A stretch of DNA of 60,000 nucleotides from Adiantum capillus-veneris (GCA_014529385.2 CM043947.1:130905891-130965890), one strand, 5' to 3'; shown: positions 1 through 13,429, numbered from the stretch's first letter. Numbers and translations: made by a program. The notes: generated by a model not told the origin, from the letters alone.

Positions 1-230
1 TTATGATTTGCTACTTTTATCAGTGTTAATCTCTCTCTCTCTCTAATCTATTATAATTAGCACACTAATTACACCATGCACAACACACTCTCATTTTTGC
101 CATGACCCCATCACGAAGGGATTTGGCTATGGTGGAAATGATAGTGATCCATTCATGATGTAATTAGTATATTAATCACAAGAGATTAAGGGGAGAGATT
201 AACACTAATAGAAGTAGAAAATCATAAAGT
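1..230. repeat. Fold-back inverted repeat, MITE-like
   Basis: Bases 1-78 and the reverse complement of about 161-230 are clearly the same sequence. Both carry the TTATGATTT start, the GTGTTAATCTCTC block and the ACTAATTACA end. The arms are about 70-78 bp around a loop of about 80 bp. This is the shape of a small non-autonomous DNA element. It begins at the window edge, so the left terminus and any target duplication cannot be seen. Confidence 0.6.
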
Positions 231-274
231 AGATTGATAACAAACTAAACGCAATTGATAGTTACAAATTGAGC

Positions 275-830
275 TCAAATGATGGGGAAATGCTTGGGTA
301 CAAAATGTGTAGAAAGGGATTCTTTTATAGGAATAGGGAGAGAGCATCTAGTGACATAAGTGATAAACTTTGATTGCAATGCATCGATCTCAAGATTTTT
401 CTTCCTACTAATGAGTATATTGTCCGCGTAAAGGATCATAATCAAAAGACTACCTCTTGTAGCTTTCTTCATGTAAATGTCCTCATGAAGATCACCATGT
501 AAGAACATAGTCTTAACATACATTTGGACTGAATTCATGTCCTTTTTTGTGGCAACCAAAGCAAGTACTGTTTGCAAGATAGTCATCTTGACAAGTGACA
601 AACACACCTCATCAAAGTCTATGCTTTGCTTTTGCTTGAAACCTTTGGCAACCAATCTACTTTGGTTTTCCTTTGCTAAGTGTGACCTTTAACTTGTAGA
701 CCCATTTACACATCACGCCATTCTTTCTTTTTGGCAAAGGTACTAAGTAGTGTGATTCTTCTTTGAAGAATCCATCTTGGATTTCATAGAACTCTCCCAT
801 GACTTAAGCTTGTCATCTTGTAACATACCC
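275..830 (-). pseudogene. Ty1/copia reverse transcriptase fragment (decayed)
   Basis: Read on the minus strand, the segment gives the start of a copia RT: a W-E-S-S-M-K-S-K-M-D-S block, then LVPLPKRKNGVMCKWVYKLK in another frame, then LVAKGFKQKQSIDFDEV, then VKTMFLHGDLHEDIYMKKA. These match the conserved N-terminal half of Ty1/copia RTs. A deletion then brings in a degraded catalytic motif, LYADNILIS, where the family has YVDD. There is at least one stop and two frame changes. No LTR, integrase or gag was seen nearby. The piece is non-functional and its copia assignment is secure. Confidence 0.85.
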
Positions 831-2330
831 TCATCACAGCAAGAGGGCTCACCACAATCCGTCAACATAATGTAGTGCCTAGGAAATATATCCTATATAA
901 AAGAGTAAATGCCACTTGCAAGTGGACAGTCTTGGGAAACCCCCAATTTACATCTTGTATAAGGTAATTAAGACCCCCCCTTTTTACGTTGATACGATAT
1001 TGAATGAGAAGAATATTTATACCCTTATCTTATAGAAACAATTAAATCTTGAGAAATTTATCACACATGATAGTGATAAAATAATAAATACCATACTGAT
1101 TGACCACTAAAGAGAGACTAGGACTTGAACAACGACTACTAAAGGTATGAATTGATGCATTTTTTTTTGCAATGGAGCCTCACCAGAGAGACACAAGACA
1201 TGATAGGCTAGCGGCAACATGATACTGAAGAGATGATGTATGAGAAACAATTGCACAATAGAGTAGATGAAAACGTGATTATTACACACAAAAGAGAATA
1301 CAAAGAGTTACTTTTATACAAGCTTGTAACATAGACTTTGCCTTGTAGACATGCTTCTCATACACACAAGTGTTTTGTTGACACACACCTTTTGCCTTTC
1401 GCAATGGCACAAACATGCTCCACATCCTCCCCTCAAAACACACAAGGATGAGGCACACAATTTACTCCCCTAAACATAGAGGGTGTACGCACATAAATCC
1501 TCCCCTTGACTAATTCGAGTTTGAAACACAAGAGTTTAGCAAAACAAGGTTAGATCACATGAACCCTCCTCTACAAGACAAATGAGGCTATGTAGGCATA
1601 CAAGTTGAGTGCTTTCATAATACATATTGTTGTTACTTGAAGTTGTTTTTGGTTTGATTGTATATCTCCAATATTTTGTAGACTAGTTGGTTTGTCCACA
1701 ATTCTTACAAGGGTTGACAGAAAAAGAATCTTTAGAGAGGTGGTTGTCCCTACCATAATGTGTACACTTGAGATTCGAATATATCTTTGTTTGAAGAACC
1801 TACAATGTATGCTCTCTCATTTATGTTGTTGTTGTTTTGTTTTAAAAGCATGTAGAGAGTTTATAACCTCCTCAAGAGTGGGTATTGGGATCCTTCTCCT
1901 TGAGCACAATCACAATTTTCCCACACACTTCATGTGGGAGTGTTTTGAGGAGCACCACACTTGATCACCTCCATCTACAACCCATGGGATGTAGGTGAGC
2001 TCCATGTATATGTTCTTAAGCTAGCTAAATAATTCACTCAATGCAAATGTTACCACTCTTACAGAGGTACTTGTGAAATTTATGAATTCACATACGCCTC
2101 ACGGAGCCACAAGTGGCACGGTTCAATGGAACCAAGCTCGTAGGACTCAAGGAGTCCAAGAGACAAGTGCTTCAGAAGATGCAGAAGGTAGCAATGCATT
2201 ACTTAAGAATATCAATACCTTTCAAAGTATCGGGAAATCATATTAAAACTAGAAGGTCTAGATGAATTCCAAAAGAGAGTTACGTTTTTGAGCGACCTCA
2301 ACGGAGCGAGCTTTTTTTTTTTTGGGAGGG
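831..2330. other. No gene recognised
   Basis: Only short open frames occur here, with no recognisable domain and no long repeat. The low-coordinate end may be further decayed copia sequence continuous with the RT fragment. Confidence 0.5.
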
Positions 2331-2567
2331 CCACCCTCCCTACCTCCCCTTCCTCCTCTCGCTGCCCATGTGCTTCCTCCTCTTCCCTTCCTCCTCCTTC
2401 AACGTCCTCCGTCTCCTCCACCCCCTCTCTCCATCTACTCCCCTAACCGCCCTCCCTTTCTCCATCTCCTCCTCTAGCAACCGCTATCCCTTCCCCCAAG
2501 TCCTCTTCTCCTACTCCCTTCTTCCTCTCTCTTTTCTTGTCACTCTATAACCCCTATCCCTCTCCCT

Positions 2568-2610
<43 letters not shown>

Positions 2611-2711
2611 CCCCCCCCCCTCTCTTCCTCCTATCTCTCTCCCCTACCACCTCTCTCTCTTATTGTCTTCCCTCTCTCCATGTGTGTGTGTGTGTGTCTC
2701 TCCCACCTACC

Positions 2712-2777
<66 letters not shown>

Positions 2778-2953
2778 CCTTGCCACCATGCCCTTGCACT
2801 AGTAATTTTGATAGGTTTTTTTAATTAAAAAAAATCTCCCCTCCACTAGCTCTCTTTCCCTTTGTTTTTTTTATAAAGAAATTAAGACACTCTCCGTCTC
2901 TCCCTCTCACAATTTTTGCTACCCCCTTTTCTCTCTCCCGTTGTTGGCCCCTC

Positions 2954-3017
<64 letters not shown>

Positions 3018-3055
3018 ATTGATCTTTCTTTCTCTCTCTCTCTCTCTTCGCACGT

Positions 3056-3104
<49 letters not shown>

Positions 3105-3300
3105 CCTCGTCTCCTCACTCTTCCCTTTCCTCCCATCCCAGAGTGAGCTCCACCCCTCATCTCTCTCTCTCTCTCTCTCCCCCCCCCCCTTTGCCACCAT
3201 GCCCTTTCCTTCCCTCCCGTCCCAAAAGAGAGAGAGAGAGAGAGAGAGAGAGGGGGAGGGGGGGAGGGATCCATTGAAAATATAAAAAAAAGCACTAGTA
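2331..3300. repeat. TC/GA, CA and GT microsatellite field
   Basis: The stretch is dominated by (TC)n arrays (about 2,571-2,608, 2,715-2,774, 2,955-2,983, 3,061-3,100), a (CA)n array (about 2,984-3,013), a short (GT)n and a (GA)n array at about 3,228-3,251. Unique spacers recur: GCCACCATGCCCTT appears near 2,779 and again near 3,189, and CTCCCTCTCACAATTTTTG appears near 2,900 and 3,878. The field therefore grew partly by segment duplication and not only by slippage. The open frames across it encode Ser-Leu or Glu-Arg runs and are artefacts. Confidence 0.9.
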
Positions 3301-3419
3301 GTATCGATAGTGCCTGTCCTTTTTTGTAAAAGAGGGAGAGTAGGGTAGAGAAAGAGAGAGCGATATCGAGAGGGAGAGAGAAGGGGGGTGGGATCGAGAC
3401 CCTTTCTGCTTCCCGTCAC

Positions 3420-3568
3420 ACTACCACTTCAGTCCCTTCAATCCCAAAGAGAAATGAAATGAAATGGAATAAAAATGTTATATTAAATGTCTTCAAAAGA
3501 CCAAAATATCCCATGAGACCAAACTTATACAATATTGGTGGATCTAATACAATGTCTGGGTACAAAAT

Positions 3569-3627
<59 letters not shown>

Positions 3628-4590
3628 AAGGGAAGGGTGGTTGGGGGGGCGGAGAGACAAACATTGTGAGAGGGGGAGAGTGAAGGGTGATGTTTTTTTT
3701 CCCTACGAGGAAAAGAGAGGGAGTGCAAGGAAGCTTAATCAAAAAAAGAAAGAAAGAAAAAGTCCTCAAAGCAATAGGATATCACTACTGCTTTGAGGAC
3801 TTTTTTTTCCTTTTTGTATTTAAGCTTCCTTGCACTCCCTCTCTTTTCGTCTTAAAAAAAATAATTTATTACACCTCTCTCCCTCTCACAATTTTTGTCC
3901 CCTCCTCCCTCCCCCCGTTCTTGGCATGATATGAAGACGTGGTTTGGAAGATGGGATGCATTACGCTTGTCACATGATGCCTCAATAGACTTCCTATTGA
4001 ATGAAGCTTTTATACAACACCAATGTATTACGACCTAGGAGAAATTCGGGGGGTCACTCTTCATGCATTACACCATCCATATTGTCCCCAACTACAAAAC
4101 CATGCTCTTTGCTCCCACTCCCTTCAATGCAAGAAAGGGCATTGGGACAATGGAGAAGAGTCGAATCGAGTCTGCACAAACTTTCCTCTCCCAGCCATAG
4201 TGTGGGCTCTCCATTGCGGCTCTCATCATCACAATTTTGGAGCACCGAGAATCACTCATCAATCACACACATACGACATCACATGTAACTTTGGTGTCAT
4301 AGGTCTTGACATTCAAAGACAATAATAAAATCTATCTCTCTATACCTTCCTCTCCTCCCAACCGCTCCCCTCCTTCTGTCTCCCCTCCCCCCCCTTCTTT
4401 CTCTCTTTCTCTCCCATTTTATTTTGTACCCATGCATTGTATTATATCCACCAAGATTGTATTAGCTTGGTCTCATAGGTCATTTCGGCCTTATGAAAAC
4501 GCTTAATATAACATTTTATTCCATTTTGGTTAATATAATATTTCATTCCATCTCATTTCATTTCTCTCTAGGATTGGGCGGTGTGGTGGA
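3420..4590. repeat. Nested large inverted repeat (fold-back element)
   Basis: The outer arms are about 3,420-3,575 and, inverted, about 4,410-4,590. Both contain the block reading TTTATTTTGTACCCA, then ATTGTATTA and ATCCACCAA, then TTGGTCTCAT, on the right-hand strand. An inner pair is stronger: about 3,640-3,776 against about 3,795-3,920, including GAGGGAGTGCAAGGAAGCTT and its complement around a loop of roughly 15 bases. A (GA)n array lies inside the left arm. The spacer at 3,930-4,320 has no recognised coding content. The structure fits a MITE or Foldback-type element with TC-rich arms. Confidence 0.7.
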
Positions 4591-4592
4591 GG

Positions 4593-4635
<43 letters not shown>

Positions 4636-4693
4636 AGCCAATTAAAAAAAGTGAGGCACTAGCGATATCGTTGGGGCCTCTTTTTTTTAGAGA

Positions 4694-4853
4694 GAAGAAG
4701 AAGAAGAAGAAGAAGAAGAAGAAGAAGAGAATTTTAACATCGTAGGAAACTATCCCAAGAGACCTTAAAGATCTATCCGACGAGGAGAGTTGAACTCAAG
4801 ATCTGTTATTCAAGAGGGAAATGGCATAACCAATATACCACACTTGGGTCATA
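4694..4853 (-). mobile_element. tRNA-derived SINE copy with TTC tail
   Basis: On the minus strand, a tRNA-like head contains an A-box-like TGGTATATTGG (4,830-4,840) and a B-box-like GTTCAACTC (4,787-4,795). This is about the spacing of pol III internal promoters. A body follows (TAGATCTTTAAGGTCTC, TGGGATAGTTTCCTACGA), then a (TTC)n tail at 4,694-4,728. The body recurs several times at 49,480-50,440, which makes it a dispersed family. The head is too altered to be a working tRNA gene. Confidence 0.7.
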
Positions 4854-4880
4854 GAAAGGTTATAGAGAGGCTTTTGTTTG

Positions 4881-4883
4881 TTT

Positions 4884-4953
<70 letters not shown>

Positions 4954-4992
4954 AATTTTAATATTGAGAGAGAGAGGGAGAGAAGAAGAAGG

Positions 4993-5031
<39 letters not shown>

Positions 5032-5072
5032 AATTTTAATATTGAGAGAGAGAGAGGGAGAGAAGAAGAAGG

Positions 5073-5118
<46 letters not shown>
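4881..5118. repeat. (GT)n and (GA)n arrays with duplicated spacer
   Basis: A (GT)n run passes into (GA)n. Two further (GA)n runs are separated by two copies of a spacer containing GATAATTTTAATATTGAGAG followed by GAAGAAGAAGGGATGAGAG. The spacer duplication shows tandem copying of the whole block. No coding meaning is attached to the frames over it. Confidence 0.9.
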
Positions 5119-5119
<1 letters not shown>

Positions 5120-5372
5120 CCTTGGCTACTCCATTGGAGGGAGGGGCGGCAATGGGCGGTGGTGGTAGGAGTAGGGGCAGCACATGGTGGTAGTAAGTTA
5201 GCACCACTAACCACCAATGGTGGGCTAGGGTGGTGGTGGTGATGGTTGCTAAGGGGCGGCAATGGGAGGTAGTGGTGGTGGAATGAGCAAAAAAAAAAGC
5301 TCGCTCCAAAGCTCGCTTCATTGAGCTTGATCCGTAAACTGTCCCCTCCAAAAGATACGGGGTTTTAATAGG

Positions 5373-6443
5373 AGTCTTGACAAAGAGTATCGTCTTCATG
5401 TCAAGACCCAACATCCAAAAACTCTGGAAGAAGCCATCAGTCATGCCGAAAGATATGACGATGACCAAGAGAGGAAAGGAAATGTTCCCTACTCTAATAA
5501 TAATTTTGCTAAGAGCAACTTGGCTAAGAGCCAATGGCGAGGTAGATCTCCCACACGTTCCAAGAGGATTAAGAGACAATCTACCTCTCCACGCCCACAA
5601 GAGGCTAAGAAGCCTAAGCAATCACAAGATACTCCATGTGGGTCTCTCAGCACTGTTGATTTTGAGTGTGCGAAGAAACACAATTTGTGTTTTAAATATC
5701 TTTTGGACCAACATAACAAGAAAGATTGTCCTCTTTTGCAAGGCAAAGAAAAGCCCATGTACACGGTGCAACGCCTCACATTAGATTCATCTCCTAAATA
5801 TTGTGATGTAGAGGTTCTTCATATGGAAGAAAAGCACAAGTGTTGTGTGCCTGCTTCAATGTGGCAACCCAACTTTGGCCCCCATGGTTTGATTTGCATG
5901 CATGGCACTATTAACAAACAACATGTTCGTATTTTAGTGGATGATGGTGCAACGCATAACTTCTTGAACTATAAGCTAGTCAAGAAATTGAAGCTTACAC
6001 ATACTCCATGCTCTCACAAGTATGTGGTGGAGCAGATGTTTGGGAATGATAAAGAAGTATGGGACACGGTAGTTCAAGGGGTTGAGCTTATTGTTCAAGA
6101 TCATACGATGACCCTTGACTTCCAAGTTATGAACATGGACTGTGCTGATGTAGTTTTAGGACGGGAGTGGATGCATCGTTTAGGAAACACATTGCACATT
6201 AGATATGAACACAACTCCTTATCCTTTATGGCCAATGGTAAACATGTGCTTTTGCTTGGTGAGAAAAATATACCATCTGCACCTCTTATATGTATAGCCG
6301 AGCTTTTGATTTTGCAGAAAGCAAATTTAATAGATGAAGTCTTTTTGTGTTACTGCTTGTCTCCAAGTCTTGTGAATTCTCAAGAGCAAAGTGTGGTGAA
6401 TTCTAGTAATGGTATGCAAAGTGCAATGAATTTTAAATGTTAA
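5373..6443 (+). pseudogene. gag C-terminus, zinc knuckle and protease of element 1
   Basis: An open frame runs from about 5,373 through the block KTLEEAISHAERYDDDQE, typical of the gag C-terminus. A retroviral-type knuckle follows, reading C-x2-Y-x4-H-x4-C near 5,689-5,730. The second metal-binding cysteine is tyrosine, and the sister element near 54,949 has an intact CCHC. The protease follows with ILVDDGATHNFL at about 5,933: the catalytic Asp is present, but the usual D-S-G or D-T-G reads D-D-G. The conserved block VVLGREWMHRLG comes later. The frame closes at 6,443, before RT. The altered knuckle and active site suggest this protein no longer works. Confidence 0.85.
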
Positions 6444-6620
6444 GCAAAGTGTTAACAAATCTAACGAGCAAAGTGCTCTCAATTTTGATTCTATAGAGCA
6501 ATGTGCAACTGTTGTAAAACAAACATTCCATGGAATTACAAGATTCTCCATTCCAGCATAACTCTAGTTTATTTTCTCCTTTTTCACGGTAAAAGTTGAC
6601 TCACTTAGTCACGGAGTATA

Positions 6621-7930
6621 GTGACGTTCTCAAGTGATTTACCACCGGGTTTACCCCCTACACGTGATGTGCAACATGGCATAGATGTCTTGCCAGGCAC
6701 TAAACCGGTGAGTAAACCACCTTATCGTATGAGTGCTAAAGAAGCCAAGGAGGTTGAAAGTCAGTTGGCTGACTACTTTGCCCGTGGTTTCAATAGACCT
6801 AGCACTTTGCCATGGGCATCACCAATTCTGTTGGTGAAAAAGAAAGATGGTACTATGCTCATGTGCGTAGATTATCGCGGATTAAACGCCATAACCATCA
6901 AGAACAAAGTATCCTTGCCAAGAGTAGATGAGTTGTTTGATCAACTCCATGGGGCAAGATACTATACAAAGATAGATCTTCGTTCAGGATACCACCAGGT
7001 GCGTATCCTTTTACAAGATATATCCAAAATTTCCTTTAGAACACGATTTAGGCATTTTGAATTTTTGGATATGCCTTTTGGTCTAACCAATGCTCTAGCT
7101 ACATTTATGACACTCTTGGATAGTGTCTTACGTCCCTATCTTGGAAAATTTGTTGTGGTTTTCCTTGAAGAAATTCTCATTTATAGTAAGACTGAAGATG
7201 AACACATAGAACACTTACAATTAGTGTTTGAGTAGCTATGAGCTCACGCGTTGTATGCTAAGCAAAGCAAGTGCGATTTATTTAAAACAGAGATATATTA
7301 CTTGGGTCATGTGATCTCTTTTTCTGGCATAGTTGGACATTGACAAGGTCGCTGCCATTCTTCGATGGCCACATCCCAACACGGTTGAGGGGCTTCAAAT
7401 ATTTTTAGGCATGGCTGGATTTTATCGACAGTATATCCATGACTATGCCAAAATTGTTGTTCCTATGACGGATCAACTTAAAGCAAAAGGTAAGAGCTTT
7501 TCTTGGGAAGAAGCCCAAAAATGAAGTTCGAACGGCTCAAGGTAGCTATCATCCTAGCAATTGTTGACCCACTTAAGCCGTTTGTGGTAGAGACTGATGC
7601 TGGTGATAAAGCAAGTGGTGCGGTACTTCTCTAGGAGGGAAGACCTATAGCCTTTGAAAGTAAAAAGTTAGATAGAGCTCAACAGAATTATTCTGTCTAT
7701 GAGAGAGAGCTCTATGCCATAATTCACACTCTACGAAAGTGGCGACACTATTATATGGTGCCGAGTTTGAAGTAGTTTTTGACCATGAGAGTATCAAATG
7801 GTTTACTACTCAAACAGACTTGAAGGGCTATAAAGCTAGATGGGCAGAATTCCTTCAAGATTATGATTGTAGGCTACGATATCGCTAGGAGCGATATAAT
7901 GTAGTAGTGGATACACTAAGTCGGATGCCT
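6621..7930 (+). pseudogene. RT and RNase H of element 1, catalytic motif lost
   Basis: RT is clear from [20 protein letters not shown] through [36 protein letters not shown] and [12 protein letters not shown]. The catalytic box that should read F-[IL]-D-D-I-L-I-Y-S is FLEEILIYS: both aspartates are glutamates (GAA GAA near 7,168). The frame stops at 7,235. It resumes with LYAKQSKCDLF, the connection domain near 7,333-7,524 (FLGMAGFYRQYI), and RNase H near 7,585-7,930 (VVETDAGDKASGAVLL, then the end VVVDTLSRMP), broken by stops and frame changes. Loss of the metal-binding pair means this RT cannot polymerise. Confidence 0.88.
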
Positions 7931-7969
7931 CAAATTAATTCACTTGATTTTTGGAGTCATTATGTGGCA

Positions 7970-9297
7970 AGTGTGCACAAGATCAATCATATGCTAAAGT
8001 GTGGAGTGCACTTTTAAAAAGGGATCCCTCACACTCACATGTCTCTTAACAGCTAGATCAACATGTCTCTGCATGCGTAGATAAAAACTCCAACACATAG
8101 AGCTCCACCCCTACTCAGGAAGAGCTTAAGGGATGGAAGAATTGACTGATGGCTACTTACTCCACAAGGGTAGAGTATGTGTGCCAAAGGACTCAGACAC
8201 TAGGCACCAAATCTTATTTGAGTGTCACGATAGTCCAAGTACTGGTCATCCAGGTATTCGTAAGACCTATGCCTTAGTTTGATGGCAATTTTATTGGCAG
8301 GGCTTACATCATGATGTTCAAGAGTACGTACTAAACTGCCAACAATGCCAAGTTAATAAGGCAGTGCGCCTCAAGGTAGGTGGCCTTATGCATCCTTTAG
8401 AGATTCCACAAGGTAAGTGGGAGAGTATCTGTATGGATTTTGTAGTAGGACTATTTACTACAAATTGTGGCCATGATTCCATTTGGGTATTTGTAGACCA
8501 TCTCACAAAGATGGGTCGATTCATTCCCACTAAGACTACGGTTAAGACATTGAAATTAGCACGGCTATTTGTAGAGGATGTATATAAACTCTACGGTCTT
8601 CCAGCTAGTATCATTAGTGACAGAGATCGAAAGTTTGATAATCACTTATGGAGAGGTGTGTTCCAAAAGTTGGAAACTAAAATTAGTCTAAGTACGACTG
8701 ATAATCCAGAAATAGATGGTCAAACCGAAAGAGTTATCAAGCACTAGAGGATTTGCTATGAGCGTACGTAGCAAGAAGCAAACCAATTGGGAAGACTACT
8801 TACCTATATTGGAATTTTCTTATAATAGTTCAAAGCACGTGACATGATTTTTTCCATTTATGCTTTTGTATGGATTTCAACGTAGATCACCCGTTACAGT
8901 GGGGTTGGCTAAGGAGAAGATACAATAAGCGAAGGATTTTCTCCAAGACCATTTTGACATGCTTTGAGTTGCTCGACAGAATGTTAAGCAAGCTCAAGAT
9001 CCATATAAGAAGTACGTAGACAAACATCGTTGTCTTGCTACTTTTGAAGAAGGAGACAAGGTTTTCCTCAAAGTTCCGAAGCATTCAGAAAGTCTAAATA
9101 CGGGAAAAGTTTCTAAACTTTCACCACGCTATTGTGGACCGTTTACCATTCTCAAATGTATAGGTGAAGTGGCCTATAAGTTAGCTCTCCCAGAGCACTC
9201 ACGAGTTCATCCTATTTTTCACGTTAGCCGTCTACAAAAACAACTAGGACAAAATGATAATGTCATTGACACAGGTGTGTAAGTTGACCTTATCAAA
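7970..9297 (+). pseudogene. Integrase of element 1
   Basis: The zinc domain near 8,150-8,370 shows H-x-x-x-H within GHPGIRKTYALV and C-x2-C in [11 protein letters not shown]. The core at 8,364-8,747 contains MDFVVGLF, ISDRDRKF and GQTERV, giving the D, D and E positions of the catalytic triad. After a stop the C-terminal part continues ([20 protein letters not shown], and a GPF motif in YCGPFTI), crossed by several stops between 8,850 and 9,290. The same protein in the minus-strand relative at 30,267-31,760 is easy to align. The core is well kept, but the gene is not translatable as a whole. Confidence 0.88.
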
Positions 9298-9497
9298 CCG
9301 CCAAGCATCCCTCATGAGCCCGAAAAGATTTTGGATTCTCATGAGCTTCGCACGAGACATCATGTCAGACGACAGGTCATGGTAAAATGGCTAGATAGAC
9401 TTGAAGAAGGTTCTACATGGGAGAATGTCTCCGCACTTAAGAAACGTTTTCCTACATTCATTTTTGAGGACGAAAACGATTCTCCAAGGGGGGATAA
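9298..9497 (+). pseudogene. Chromodomain and polypurine tract of element 1
   Basis: The frame starting near 9,331 reads DSHELRTRHHVRRQVMVKWL, then EEGSTWENV and FPTFIFEDEN. This is the chromodomain of chromovirus integrases, which targets integration to chromatin. The coding end overlaps the polypurine tract CCAAGGGGGGATAA, directly before TGTAAGAACATGGG, the LTR start. The stretch is open but cut off from the integrase core by upstream stops. Confidence 0.85.
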
Positions 9498-9710
9498 TGT
9501 AAGAACATGGGTCCTACGAGCAAGGTCACCGGCACGGCCGGACAATGTGTATGCTAGGGGGAGGCTATAAGATAACACGATTGGGTGGAGACTAGCACAC
9601 ACATTACCACCGCCCTTTCAGGTATGCTAACTAGCATACATGGAATTATAATTAGCATTTTGAGCATAGAAGTAGTATGCTACATAGCATACTGGGTATG
9701 CTAGTGAGAC
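9498..9710 (+). repeat. Start of 3' LTR of element 1
   Basis: The sequence from TGTAAGAACATGGG at 9,498 is homologous for about 125 bp to the reverse complement of 30,137-30,012, where it also follows an integrase/chromodomain end and a polypurine tract. The shared blocks include GGGTCCTA, CGGCACGGCCG, AGGGGGAGGCTATAAGATA and GGGTGGAGACTAGCACAC. CTATAAGATA could act as a TATA box. Beyond about 9,620 the two copies differ. Here the LTR has two 18-bp palindromes and a third half-site, reported separately. The 3' end of the LTR was not identified. Confidence 0.75.
9622..9703. promoter_or_regulatory. GTATGCTA palindromes in the LTR
   Basis: GTATGCTA-AC-TAGCATAC at 9,622-9,639 and GTATGCTA-CA-TAGCATAC at 9,675-9,692 are perfect 8-bp inverted repeats with 2-base spacers. 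A further GTATGCTA lies at 9,696-9,703. A repeated palindrome within an LTR is a plausible binding site for a dimeric regulator. The function is inferred only from the geometry. Confidence 0.5.
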
Positions 9711-11940
<2,230 letters not shown>

Positions 11941-11948
11941 GGCCGACA

Positions 11949-13390
11949 TGTGGCACCCCCCTTGGGAGGCTCAGCTAGACTTTGACTAGCTTGGTGCTCA
12001 TCCCGAGGCTTCACACTTCACTTTACACACAAGCATCCTCTAGGGAGCAACGACGGCGCCGTCGTTTCCCCCCTAAGGGCTCACATTGCCTTCAAAAAAG
12101 GTTTTGGACCAAATTTGTCCTCGGGAAACAACCCCCCCATGGGCGGGCGCCACGTCATCACCTTCCTCGCGCGGGCGGAGCCACCCAAAACCACCACCTA
12201 CCGCCAGAGGCAGCCAGCGCAGCGCCGGTGGCGCCTTCCGCCATAGCTCACGAGCTCCCAAGGAGCCTTGGCTCCACATGCTTACAAGGGGGCGCACGCC
12301 CTGGCCTATATACCCTCCCACCGGACGGCCGCACTGTGCATACGGGGCTATGCCCGCCGCCACATGGCGCCCTCTTCTTCGACTGCCACCCCTTGGGGGT
12401 TGAAGCTTTTACACCAAAAATTCCTTTTGTGATCCACTTTAGCAGCACCCCATTTTGCTCCCACGCTCGATGGTCAAACCGAAAAAACCGCATCGGATCT
12501 CCACTGAGTTGGCTTTGAGCCATGCAAGCCTCGTCGTATATTTGACTTCTCTGAGCTAGCTATCCGAGGCCGCCAAAAACCGGGAAAAACATCTGCCAAC
12601 CTTTCACTATCAAATGATCCCAACTTCGTCTAGCTGTATCTGACTAACCGAATATCCGATTGATGTGCAGTCAACTTGCACTAGCTCCACATGGTAAACA
12701 GTTCCACCGAGAACCTTGGCGAGACTCAAAAGACGCCAGATGGTGCACTTTCCAATGCGGTCAAGTGGGCTCAGACCTGGCCCCCGAAAAATCTTCAAAT
12801 GACCATAACTTGCTATCCAGAGCTCCGATTCACAATCCGAGAAGACATGCATGCTCCATAACTCGAGCTCTACACATGTATGCATTGACATCCACCCGGG
12901 CCACCTATCCCCATCTGCCCTGTCCGTCTGCAATCTGCTACACACTTTACCTTTAAACTGCAATATCTTGAGCACCGGGACTCCGTTTGACAAGCCGTCT
13001 AGACCGGATTTTGGAGCACGCTGAACTCTACATTCTAGAGCACTGACTTGGCATTTCGGGCGCCTTGACCTGCCATCCCAACTGGACCATTCCGCTGCAC
13101 TTTTGGCCTAAAAAACCGTTTCAAACACACTTTCCCGCTATCCTTTGGCTGCCAAGGGCATCGACACTTGCCCTAGCCTTTGCACCACACTCGATTGCAC
13201 CCTTTGCCTGGCATAGACCACTACTTAGCTCCGACCAAATTTAGATGCACCATCATTGCCCAACCCTCTTGTTGAGCATTCATGCTCAACTAAAAGCACA
13301 CTTTTGAACCTGAAAACTGCAACACTTGACAAGCATGGAATGAAGTAAAAAACCATAGCTGTATGTACATGTTATGTGTAGAGTATGTAC
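11949..13390 (-). repeat. Probable 3' LTR of the Tat-type element
   Basis: On the minus strand the integrase ends near 13,430. A purine-rich stretch AAGGGAAAAAAAAACC follows, then TGTACATACTCTACAC from about 13,390, as expected for a polypurine tract and LTR start. Sequence down to about 11,949 (plus-strand TGTGGCACCCCCC) is GC-richer than its surroundings and has no genes. The far boundary is a guess because no second copy is present to define it. Confidence 0.4.
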
Positions 13391-13429
13391 AAGGTTTTTT
13401 TTTTCCCTTCACAAGCTCACTCTGTCTAG

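Larger units (their letters stand above)
5373..9710 (+). mobile_element. Chromovirus-type Ty3/gypsy element, decayed (element 1)
   Basis: Domain order is gag C-terminus, zinc knuckle, protease, RT, RNase H, HHCC integrase zinc domain, integrase core, chromodomain, polypurine tract and the start of the 3' LTR. That is canonical Ty3/gypsy order, with the chromodomain marking a chromovirus. The 5' LTR, PBS and most of gag are missing; the left side ends in microsatellite DNA. Frameshifts and stops interrupt RT, RNase H and integrase. Elements at 30,010-31,775 (minus) and 52,795-55,963 (plus) are relatives, judged by shared integrase/LTR and protease sequence respectively. Confidence 0.9.

Noticed and set aside
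2537-3295. Open frames rich in Ser-Leu, Arg-Glu, Thr-His or Cys-Val runs
   Set aside because: They only translate dinucleotide microsatellites. The same applies near 5,000, 11,600, 17,600, 18,400, 18,700, 33,600, 36,100, 53,200 and 53,350.
4787-4840. A functional tRNA gene on the minus strand
   Set aside because: A- and B-box-like motifs exist, but the acceptor stem does not pair convincingly and the unit is repeated with a TTC tail, which fits a SINE.
4860-5621. 253-codon minus-strand frame
   Set aside because: It runs antisense through the gag fragment of element 1 and then through microsatellites; a shadow frame.
11982-12518. Longish plus- and minus-strand frames in the GC-richer segment
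   Set aside because: No domain, start context or splice pattern was found. They overlap on both strands and lie in the presumed Tat LTR.
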